Shown in pieces: positions 25,401-37,200 of a stretch of DNA of 64,000 nucleotides. This stretch comes from Volvox africanus (Eukaryota; Chlorophyta; Chlorophyceae; Chlamydomonadales; Volvocaceae). The stretch's first letter is position 1, and every line of letters begins with the position of its first letter. Both the position numbers and the translations under genes were made by a program. The notes under the pieces were generated by a model. The model did no database searches, was not told where the DNA came from, and saw only the letters and a list, made by a program, of their open reading frames with translations. Location: contig BSDZ01000019.1 in NCBI GenBank assembly GCA_030268105.1, positions 1,280,001 to 1,344,000 on the forward strand, read 5' to 3'.

Positions 25401-28400
25401 TCTGTGTGTCAGGCTCTTGCCAGGTCAGTTTCGGGTTAGAGGAGAGGATTCCCCGTCCTTTGAGCAGCTAGATGTCCCCCGTTTTCTGTAGGGCCTTTCT
25501 GTGGTTTCTTGGTGGCCCTGAGTGCTCTGTTAGTGGCCAGGGGAGAGCCTGTGAGGGCTCGCTGGCCCTAGTGAGAGGGGGAGCACGTGGCAGGACAGAC
25601 AGACAAAGCCACGCGTTCCTCCCCTGCGCTGTGGCTCGGTCCGGTCAGGACCCCCGGTGCTCGTCTTTGAACGGCGAGTCGCCCACAGTGTAACACCCAT
25701 AATTATATTGAGGTTTGTATGCCCTTCCTGGCTCGAGCGAAGGGGAGGAGCGCGCTGAAGCAGGACAGCCAGACAAAGCCGCATGCAACCCCCCCTGCGT
25801 TGTGGTTTGGCCCGGTCAGGGCCCCCGGTGCTTGTCCTTTCAGGGCCAGTCGCCCAGCCGCAGTGTAACACCCTTCATGACTTATTATCTAATGTAACAA
25901 TACATACATTATAATTTATATTAATAAATATATCCAATAATATATCTATGATAAGATTATAACAATATAATAGTAAACAGCAACCGATAGTAACAAAGAG
26001 ACTCTTCAACTGCGTTTCGTGCACAGAGGGACGCTTGTTTCGGCCCTCCCCCTCCCCCAGGCGGGGTGCTCAAGGGCCTTACTAGAACCTTCAACCTGAA
26101 AACTCCTCACCCCTTTCACAAACCTACACATACATACACACATACACATACACACATACACACACATACACATACCACATACACATACACAGGTACAGTC
26201 CCCGCGTAACGGACCTTGGGTTCGTTGGTTCGCCTTGCCTGCAGGTGCTCCGAAACCAAATCTCGTGCGGCACACCGCGCATTGGAGTCCAGGGAGGATA
26301 GCAATGCTTCCACAACAGGGGCCCAGAGGGACTGTACCGCAGGCGCAGCAGGCATACTGAGGACTGTGGCCAAGAGGCGGCCTGCCGCCAGCGGCGGGAG
26401 CATGGACAGGGAAGCAGCCGTCGACGGCATTTGCAGCTGGGGCGATGGAGGAGAAGTAACGTCAACCGCCGACGTGGACGTCCTCATCATTGTCATTGGC
26501 GGCTGCACCGGTGGCGAAGTCGGCGATGGCGAAGGCGCATGCGGGAGCGACGGCGACGGTGGAGGCGGCGGCGGCACGAGGCGCAGGAGTTGCCGTACGA
26601 CGCGCTCGTGATCGCTCCGTGTCAAACCTACGCGGTGAAGGAGGTCCACAGAATCCCTAGCTGCTGCTGCTGTGCCGACGACAGCGATTCTTACCCGCTT
26701 TCCTATCTTACGTTAGTGCATCAGACCAATATATTCAGTGTTTCAAACAAAAAATAAAACAATATTTACAGTGTTTGTTTTGTGACTATAACGACATGCG
26801 CGGAAGGATTTCTTTCTAAAGAAACTTCTGACAAATTTTCAGCAGCAATAGAAGATTTGTGATTAAAATGACTTAAAACAAATATTACTTAAAGTGTAAA
26901 TAACTTAATGTCAAAAGTTAGGTAAAAGGGAAATTATTATTTGACCTGAAATACATGCAAAAAACGATTATAATAAAATACCCAATTGCAGCTACCGTAA
27001 AAGCTAAACTTTCCTTCAGGAGTCATCCAGGCTTCTTTTCCTAAAAATGGGCTAACACTACCATGGACAGTACATCCAAACCAATGGCTAGCAGCTGGCG
27101 CCGTCGCGGCCAGTCATTGCAATATCAGTCAGTCCAGTGTGTATGGTGTGGGGAGGGGGGAGGGGAAGTGTGGCGGTGCAACAAACTAATAATTTCATAT
27201 ATTACTGTGCACGGCTCGGGTGATCGGGTATTTGTGCATTCTCCCTCTAGTGGCTTGTGGCACTACCAAGCCCAGCAATCGGGCCGCCAACCGACTTCCG
27301 GAACAGTTCTGACTATCAGTGGTTCCTTACGTGCAGTCCCCCTCCTTGCAGGTTAGCTACTTAACTTTTTTACATCTTGATTTAACGTTTTCAGCAGGTT
27401 CTATTTCATAATTGTAATCACCCAAATAATACAATAACTACAGCACCTTTATCATCTTCGAATCTGTCTGGTTCTATTTCTTCTTCATATTGGTTATAAT
27501 GTACATTCGCGTTGACCCGCTTGTAGTCCTGGCCCCTTTCGTTCCCCCGCCCTGCGGCCGCTCACCTGCCCCCAGCGCCACCTCCACTGCCTTTTGCAGC
27601 AAGTCCAGTCTGTGTCCGCTTAGAGGCTCGGGAGCCCGCTTGGTCACCCTTGCCAGCAACCGCACCAGCACCTCCGCGGCCTGAGAGGAACACACATACA
27701 CACATAAATGCACGCACAATACACACAATATATACAATACACACAATATACACAACACAAACACACACACACCCCTCCACATCTAGTAATGCCTACGCTC
27801 CCTCTCTCCCTGTCCCTCTCTGTTCCTCCCCCTCCCTCTCCCCCTGTCCCTCTCTGTTCCTCCCCCTCGCTCTCTCCCTGTCCCTCTCTGTTCCTCCCCC
27901 TCCCTCTCTCCCTGTCCCTCTTTGTTCCTCCCCCTCCTTCTCTCCCTGTCCCTCTCTGTTCCTCCCCCTCCCTCTCTCCCTGTCCCTCTCTGTTCCTCCC
28001 CCTCCCTCCCTCCCTGTCCCTCCCTCCCTCACCGTCCCTCCCTCCCTCTCCGTCCCTCCCTCCCTGTCCCTGTCCCTCCCTCTCCCTACCCGTCCCTCTC
28101 CGTCCCTCCCCGTCGCCAAATATATAGTCAAAATGTTAAGTGTCGTGCCCTCCGTCTAGATCGTCGAACGCACTGATTAGGAAAGAGATTGCTGGCTCAG
28201 CGTCAGAAGACCAAACGCCAGTCTTACGCCATGACAGAAATTTCATGACAGAAACAGCCTAAACAGGCAAGACTTAGATCCCACCGAGAATACCAATCGT
28301 TAGGAAGGTAGAGGAAGTCTGACCGAATATAACACCACCACCACCGACCTTCACAGGAGCAACGACGAACTGACCGAACAATCATGCCAGTTAATGGCAG

Positions 28401-31400
28401 AAATTTCAACACTCCCACGCGGGCAGTACGTCGCCACGCAATCGACGCCAACTGACAGCCTTTCAAACTTTGATTCCACCGCTGCCAAAACTTCAAAGTG
28501 AAGACTTAGGTACCTGTAACGCAAGACGTCTCCCACGCACTCCGTGAACACTAAGGTTACACGGTCTTCAAAGGACGGTCGCACTCCAGAGACTTAAGCT
28601 CGTGCGGAATACTCCCACGAAATCGACGTTCACAGGGCTGGACACAAGGACATGCCGAGAACGCAGGCAGAGCCAAGCAAGTCGGAGTGGACACAGGGAA
28701 ATGCCGAACAAGCACATCGGGCTGGACACAGGGAAACGCCGCGAAAACAAATGAACAAGGTTGGGCTGGATACGTACCCTCCCTCCCTCCCTCCCTCCCT
28801 CCCTCCCTCCCTCCCTCCCTCCCTCCCTCCCTCCCTCCCTCCCTCCCTCCCTCCCTCCCTCCCTCCCTCCCTCCCTCCCTCCCTCCCTCCCTCCCTCCCT
28901 CCCTCCCTCCCTCCCTCCCTCCCTCCCTCCCTCCCTCCCTCCCTCCCTCCCTCCCTCCCTCCCTCCCTCCCTCCCTCCCTCCCTCCCTCCCTCCCTCCCT
29001 CCCTCCCTCCCTCCCTCCCTCCCTCCCTCCCAACACCTTCCCTTTTGCATCTCCTTGATTCGTATACCACCTACCTGCGCAGCGTCTGTTACTCCAGAGG
29101 CCCAGCCCATGCTGCTTCGGTCGACCTCGTCCCTTGTCCAGCGAAGCAAGCCACTGCCCGCTTCCGCGGCTCCGTCCGGCAAGATCACCTCGGTAGCACG
29201 ACGTCCATCGTCAGGACCGCCGCCGCCGCGATCAGCCGCCGCCGCGCTCACGTGGTTTCGGAGCGCTGTTGTGGCATCCCCCGCCCATGACGCCAGTAGT
29301 TGCTCCCGTAGCCGTGCCTGCAGCAGCAGCTGCCCCTGCCTTGCCTGATCAAGCCACACTAGTGCGACCTGGTCAAGCCGGATATCCTGTTCTGTTTGAT
29401 GAGAGGCTGCGGCAAGGTCGGCAAGCGTGGCAGTGGTGGCCGCGACCCGTGGGTCGTTAGGAGCACCAGGGGCGGCGCCAGTTGTGTCAGGCTCCTCCGT
29501 CTCCCCCTCCCTGTCCCCCTCCGGCAGCTCCGACCGCAGGCGAGAGGTCAACGCTGCCAGCGCGGGCTCCGTCAATGCCGTCTAAAAGAGGGCGCATTGT
29601 AATCGCATTTACACAAAAGAAAGGATTTGCTAACAGAAATTTTGAAGAAAGAAAATATTTCAGCCATGATTGCTATTATTACTAGGTATGATATATTCCT
29701 CTTAGTCCTCGCGCAGCAACGAGGATCTCAGGAAAAAGGGTTCCTGCAAAAAGGTGTTCACGACGTCGCCAACGCAGCGGCGTTACTGTCAACAACAACA
29801 ACAACAACATGAAAATCTTATTCACATTCTGCCGGGGTTAGGGCATTGACGCCCCGCACGGGGGTCGGCCGGCACGTACCTGCGTAGCATACACTCCTGC
29901 ACAAATGACTCTGAGGACCTCCAAGGGCAACCCCGGATTCGATGCCAGAGCTGGCAGCGCCGAAACCAGTACTGCTATTCGGCATCGTGCACGCGCCGCG
30001 GCCGAGTCGACGGCATCGACAGCGGATGCTGCCGGCGCCGCCATCACCATCACCGATGGCGCTACCTTTGCAGGAATCGCTGTCTCCGATCGCCGACCAG
30101 CAAGACCCACGGCCACTCTGGCCCCATCAGTACCTGATGACGGCGATATCTTCATAGCCCCGGGACCCTCGCATGGCGGCGGTGGCGGGAGCGGCGGCAG
30201 CGGGAATGGTGGCGGTGGGATCGCAGACGCCGATGCTGGCCCGTGGGCCAGCTCTGCCAGCGGCGCAGTGCTGGAGCTAGCGGCAGTTGCGGCTGTGTTT
30301 GGACCCACCATCAGCTTCACCAGCTGCGTAAGGCGGCTGGGATCCCTCAGCCGGGGCAGCACCTCCGCCAACGTGTCTCGGATCATTTCCACAGCGTCCA
30401 AAGGACTTATCACGTCCATATCCAGGAGCTGCATCGCCATCAGCATCCGACCTTCGTACGGAACCTGTGCCAGCGCCGCCACGCCATCACCATTGCCGCC
30501 ATCGGTGGAGGCGGCGGTCCGGCTCGGGGCCGCGGTGGCACCAAGGACGCGGCTTAAGAAGAGCTTCTGTACAACGGCATCCAATGCTCCATTGTGAGAG
30601 ACACGAGTGCCGTACGGTATGTTACTGCGACTGCCGCCGCCGCCGCCAACCCTGCCGCCATCATCGCACGAGCGTGGCGATGCGGCAGCGACGTCAGCGC
30701 GGATGTCAGAAGCTACGGCGTTCCGAAGGACCGGCGGCATCACCCCCATGTTCCAGCAAGCTGCTGTCAATGCATATGCCGACCGAAGGCTCAGCACGCC
30801 GCCGCCGCCGCCGCTGCTGCTGCGACAGCCGCTGTCGACACCATGCTTTCTGCCGCCACCCATCATGTCCCTCACCACCTGAGGCCCCACCTTCAACCCA
30901 TCCGCTCCTCCCTCAAACTCGACCCTAGCTGGCTCTCGCGCTACCGCCGCATTCTCTGCCGTCTCCTCCGCCGCCACCTGCGCCTGCTTCCCCGCCGCCA
31001 GCCGCCTCTGTACAGCCGCCTCCGTCAGTTCTACAAGCTCCAAAACCTGACGCCGGAGATCATTGGCGGAGCTCGCCTCCGCCAAAGCAGTGGCCTCCTG
31101 CAGAGCATCATCGGAGTTGTTCCCGCCGCTGATGCTACAGTCGACACTCGGCTTCACTTCCGTGCTAATGGCGGCGGCGGCAGCGGCGGCGGCGCCGCCG
31201 CCGTCCGACATCCGCTTTGTCGCAAGAGGTATGCTTGACAACCACGCCGTCGCGCAGGCTAGCCTTAAGTCCAAAAGGTCCCCTGACAAACCTCTGGGCA
31301 TGCCGCCATTCTCCAGGTCGCCCGCCTCCGCCGCAGTCGCCGTTAGCATAGGATGACGTACAAGTTGCTGCAGCCGTGGGACGAGCATGCAGCAATCGGA

Positions 31401-34253
31401 TGGCGCATACCAGTGCTCAGCCAGCACTTCGGCCACCGCCGCCAGCTGCTGCTGCCGGTCCTGCAGACGCAGCTCCGGAATGCCCCCGTGGTCCAGTCGC
31501 GATGTGGCGGCGCGCAGTAGCCGGTTGCTGTAGCTGACTAGCTGGCGGTGGGTTTGACCGGCGGTGCGGCGGAGGCGGGATAGGGTGTCACGTGCCTCCG
31601 CCATACGCACCGAATGCTCGTAGATCTGCTGTCCCAGGGCGTCCTCGGCGTGTAGCGCGGACGCAACGGCGTCTCTCAAGTCGTACGGCTGCGGCGGCGC
31701 CGCCTCCGCCAGCTGGCGGCTCGCCCAGCGCTCCTGCTCCTCTAGACCCGCTCGCCGCTGCTGCGCCTCCGCCAGCTGTCGTAGCAGCTGGTCGTGCTCG
31801 GCCAGTGCACGCACCTGCTGCGCCCTTGCAGCCGACAGCTCCGCCACTGTCGTCGAATATTTCAGTTCCAGCTGCCGTACACCTTCAGCTAACTGCCAGC
31901 CCTGCTCCACCATTCGGTGGTGCTGCTCTGAGAATGATGGCGGAAGGGACGGTGACGGCCTCGCCACCGCCGCCACCGACACCGCAGCGGGGACTGACAA
32001 CGGCAACGGCAAACCGGAAAGAAGAGGTGCTGCTGACGGCGGTAGCACAGGCGGTCGGTCTGGCGGCGGCGGCGGCGCCGTCAGCGCTGCCTCTTCGCCA
32101 GTTCCTATCAGCGGACGATCGCCGCTGGCCTCGTTGCTGGACATCACCCCGGGGATCAGCTTCTCGATAGGTATGTTGTCAGCTGCAGCGCTCCCCGCCG
32201 CAGCGTCAACCGCTGTTGCTTCGGCGGCTGAAGCCGTTGACGCTACCACCTCGGATCCCAGACCCCTGCCGGAGGCCTTATGTTCCTCTGCAGCGGCGTC
32301 GGATGGGCTCGAGAGGGGGCCCTGTAACTGTGTAGCTTCACACGGTTCCGTCAGCAGAGGCCACGACCCCACAGACACCGTCGTTGCAGACGCGGGCAGC
32401 GGCGGCTGCCACTGCTCCAGGGAACCCAGCACCGCCAATGTATCCTCCGCCGCCAGCTCGGCGCCACGAGCCATCGCCGCGAGGACATCCGGGTGCGCAG
32501 GCACCTGACCAAGCCTGCCGTACAGTCGCGCCATGGCGTACGCATACGACATGTTTGACGGCAGCAACAGTGCCAACACTCTCGAGCTGCTATCTAGCAG
32601 GGCTGATGCAGAATCCGTCACCTCCGTCAACGACGGGACCGTGGCCGCCGCCGCCGCCATTGGTGGTGGCGGCACGACGCCGGCCGGCGGTGCGCTGCTC
32701 CAGCGCAGCTCCGCCGCCAGGTGCATGATGCCGTACACCACACGGGCCGGAATCGGCAAGTGTGCGTCGCCGTCGTCGGCTAACGGAAGCCGCCCGTCTG
32801 GCCCCGTCGTACTATCTCCCTCCGTACCAGATACCGCGTCTTCCGTACGGACTCGGAACGAATGTCCGTTCAGCTCCGTATCGCAGACCAGAGAGACTTC
32901 AGGCATGGCTGCGGTACCTTCCCATGGATCCGGATCCCCTGGCCGAGATTGGATCGAGGATGAAGGGCTGCTAGCCGAGAGAGGCGCCTCGCCGCCCCAG
33001 TCCATCTCCTTACACAATCCCTCTTCCGCCGCTTCCGTCCCCACCCCTGGTGTATATGAACTGCGGACCTTCCAGCGGCTGCCGCCGCCGCCGCCGCCGT
33101 ACCTCAGGCCTTCCTCCACGTCCGATATGACCCTTTCAAGCCCCGCTACCAAAGGCGCAAGACCTTCAGGTAGGGCTGGCGGCGGCGGCCGCTCCTCTTC
33201 CGTCACAGGCAACGTATCCGCCAGCTTAGCACTCGCCGGCCAAGGCAGCAGGGGCCATGTCCACTGCACAGGCTGCGCCATCAGCCGCTGCAGTACTGTG
33301 TCGTACTGGTGCGGCTTGACCAGCCGCCACGCGACGCCGCCGTCGCCGCCGGGCGCCAGCCACCATGTAACACCTTGACGAAGGGAAAACGGCGGGCAGA
33401 TGTTACGGGGATGTAGCAGCAGGTCCAGCAGGGCGCCAATTGGCAGTAGCGGCTGCGGCGGCTGTAGCTCCTGGGTCCCCGCTGCCGTTGCTAGGGGAGA
33501 CAACGGCGGCCGGAACCGCCGTTCGTGCCACTGCTGCTGTTGCTCAAGTTGCTGCTGCGTCCGCAGCCTGTGTTGCTCCACGAGGAGGGAGCCCAGCGCG
33601 TCCTGGGGCACATCAGAAGGACTAAAGTTTACGGTATAACGTCTAACACTTTTAATGATACAACGGTATACAACGGTAGTTAACGGTAAAATTTGACGGT
33701 TATGATCGGATGACTCAGAGATTGGGTCTAAGGGCTGTAAACTGTCTGCTAAACGGACGATTTTTCACACCCCTATTTCTCGCAGTGGGTTGTACGGCGG
33801 AGCGACAGGGCTACCAAGTACAAATGGACATCTGGGAACCACATGCACGTACGCCAAATTAAATCGGTGTATGTTATGTCGGTGTTTCTCCCCAAACCAC
33901 AAAGACATATTGACAAATGTATAATATACTGATCATACAAATTATCAGGGTTTAAATTCAAATATACAATTTGGAATTAATATAAATATAAACCCTGATG
34001 AATATAAGGATATAGTTTTTGGTATTTTTTTATTTACACAAAATGTGTGCGTGTGGGATGTGTGTGTAGGATAGGGGGGTACAGCTTCACCCGTGGCCAC
34101 TAACCTGGCAGTCCCTACCTTCCCCGGTATTTCGGGGCACCCTAATCCGGTCTCCCATGCCGACTTCTCCAAATTCAGTGCTCTTCCCGGGTTCAGCACC
34201 CACCACCGGCATCCAGCGGAACGTGTATATATGTGTATACTTTTTATGTATGT

Positions 34254-34293
<40 letters not shown>

Positions 34294-37200
34294 CACATTT
34301 AAGGCACGCACACACAGGAACGAAAGAGCCCCATATTTCGCCACAGACCTGCAGCTTTGCCCCCAGCAACTCGATCCGCGTGCCGTGCGCTGGCGGTGAC
34401 GCTGCCTGCGGAAAGGAGGGTCGGGACATAGTGCACGTGACGTCCTGCCGTGCTCCTCACAACCCTCGCATACACATATGTGACACGTCAACGTCGAAAC
34501 GAAATAGGCGACGTGCCCGCTGAGGGAGCTACAGCCGCCACGGTTGGCGTGCTACACCAGCCCCACTGGTCATGTTAAGCGTGCTATATTGCTATACTGG
34601 CCACTCTAAACGCAGTATGGTGGTTACGGGAAGCGTGCTACAGTGCCCATACCTGCTGCTGCTGCTGCCGCTGGTGCGGCTGCGCCTGTGGCTGGGAAGC
34701 CCTCTGCAACGCTAGGCAAGCACGTGCCAGTTCGTGCAGGTCCGTCGCCAGTGAGGTGGCGTCAACGGCGGCGGCGGCGGCGGCGGACGTGGACGTGAAA
34801 ATGGGTCTGTTGCCATTGGTGGCGTTGTCTGCAGCCTCGGCGTTCGGGGAAGTCGTGGTTTCGGAGGCGGTCGCCTGCAGCAGGCGAGCCGCCTGATGCG
34901 CCACCAGGTCCTCCAGCCAGGCCTGAGGGGACCGGCGTTTTGTAGGGTAAGGTAGGTAGTAGGTAGTAGCGATTGGCGCGATGGTGTATGTATGTATGTG
35001 TGTGTGTATGTGTGTGTGTATGTGTGTGTGTATGTGTGTGTGTGCGTGAACGTTTTACGCGCTGCCATGTTTCCTACAGGAGCTGCTACCGTCTGCGGTT
35101 TCCGACCTCCCTCTCCCTCTCCTTCTCCCTCTCCTTCTCCCCCCCAACCCCGCCCGCGCAATGAGTGCCTAGCCCGCCCTCAGCAGCCTGTTTGGCGTCC
35201 TCAAGCCCGTTTGTCTGTCCTACACGTCACTTGTCCTTAATTCCCAACGACAAAAACACGGCGCCTCTACTCGGATGACTGCGGCGCCCGATGTACCAAC
35301 AAAGCACAGACGAGGTAACAAAGCCCCAACCCAAACGCACAAAGAAAACACAATTAAAACCCAAAGTGAAATAACAAAAAAGCCCAAATAAGAAAATACA
35401 AGAAAACAAACGCAGGAGACGTACCCGCGTGTTGCCGTACACGATCCGTGCCCGCATGTCAGCCCACGTCAGCCTTGTGCTACTGCCGCCACTGCCGCCG
35501 CCGCCGCCGCCGCCACTGCCGCCGCCGCCGCCACCGCTCCGCCGCCTGAGATCCTCACCCCGCGCTGCCGCCTCAGCAAATTCGAACCTTCGGGCCAGCT
35601 CACTTAAGAAGCCAGGGGACATGCACTCCCTACAGCTTTGGTTTTCCGTTTGCCACCTGAGCGCCCTCAGCACGTTCGCTATATGTTGCGGCATCTGCAC
35701 CGACCAGCTGCCGGCAACTGAACCGGATGGTGGCGCTGCTACTGCTACCTCCGACGGATGTGTGGTCGCTGTTGTTGCATCCGACCCAACATCTAGTTCA
35801 GCCCCCGAGTTGCCATTGCTGGTACCACTGAGGGGAGTGGTGTTGCCGTCAGCGCAGCTATCGGCGTCACCACCAGCACCGGCGCCGCCACAGCCGCCAT
35901 TGTCATCACCAGCACCAGCACCGCCACCGCCGCTGGCGCCAGCAAGGTACATCGCATTGCCAAGGGCAAGGTCCAATTCCAGCCGCAACCATGCTGCCGC
36001 CTGCACGTGCGCCTCCAGCATGCCCTCGGGCCGGCACCGTCGCCTCTGTAGCTTCCTTGTATGTGTGGCTGCGGTGGTGGCAGCGGCAGTGGTGACGGCA
36101 GATGCAGCAGTGGCATCGGGCACGTTGTCTCCATGCTCACACCCGTAATCCGCCGCAACCAGCAGGCGCGAGAGTCTCAAATTCCCCAGGACGCGCCGTA
36201 CACCTGCCCACATCTCCGTTAGTACACCTGCATTGACGTCGCCCGAATCCGTCGCCGCCGCCACCGAAGAGCATCCGTTCACCGCATTCCCCTTCTCAGT
36301 ACCCTGGCACGTCACAGATGGCGGCGGCGCTGACAGCGGCGGTAGTGCGCCGGCCCGCGCCACCTCTGTCGCCAGGCGGATCACTGCCACCGCCGCACCG
36401 CCGCCACCATATCCACCACTGCTGCCACCGCCGCTGACATCGTCGCCACACCCGACTAATAAGTGCGGCGCTGCTATTGCCACGACCAGATCCCGGCTTG
36501 GCGTGTATGCTGCGTCGCCGGCGGCGGCGCGCATTCGCGCCAGCAGCCCAGCAGCCGTCGTCAGGTCTGGGGCAACTGCAAGCGATGATGGCGGCGGCGG
36601 CGGATGCGGTGGCACCGCCGCCACCGCCGCAACTGCCGCAGCTACGCTGCTCCCCGTGCTACCATTGCCGCGGACGCCGCCACCAACCTCCAGCTTTAGC
36701 TGTAGCCATTGCACCGCTGCAGCATCCAGGAGGTCACGTTTGGCCTGCAGAACGTGCGGCATGTGTACAGGGATGTTCGCCAGCTTCGCCAAAAACACTC
36801 GGACCATCTGCGGGGTCCAGGCAATGGTGGCGGCTGCTGCTGCTGCCGTTGCTAAACCATCGCCATCTAGTCCACCACTGTGTTGCCGGCCGTAACCGCC
36901 GCCCCGAAACCAGCGCAGTAGCTCATCCAGGGACTGCGCCCGCCGGAGGGCCTCCAGCTGCCTTTTGTGGATGCGCTGCTGCTGCTGCGAGTTGGGACCC
37001 CGCTGCTCATTCTGTTGTTGCTGATCCCGATGCTGCTCATTTGATTTGGGTCGCTGCCTTTGCTGTTGCTGTTGCGCCTGTTGCGTCTGTTGCTGGTGAA
37101 GGTGCTGCAGCGGCTGCTCATGCACTTGCCGCTGCACCTTCTGCTTCTTCAATGAAATCGCTACTGAACCGTGCACCTCCTCATCCTGCTGCTTCTGCTG

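Noticed and set aside
28557..29575. Long frames encoding (GREG)n and (PPSL)n
   Set aside because: They are produced by the CCCT microsatellite. The real exon ends at 29075 with a donor that joins in phase to the exon at 27680.
29905..33378. Plus-strand frames antisense to the largest exon of the giant gene
   Set aside because: They are shadows of GC-rich coding sequence. The minus strand gives one 1,241-codon exon with phase-matched neighbours, the plus strand only fragments.
34987..35045. TGTGTGTATG repeats as a CRISPR-like array
   Set aside because: These are simple GT/GTAT microsatellites without spacers of independent sequence.
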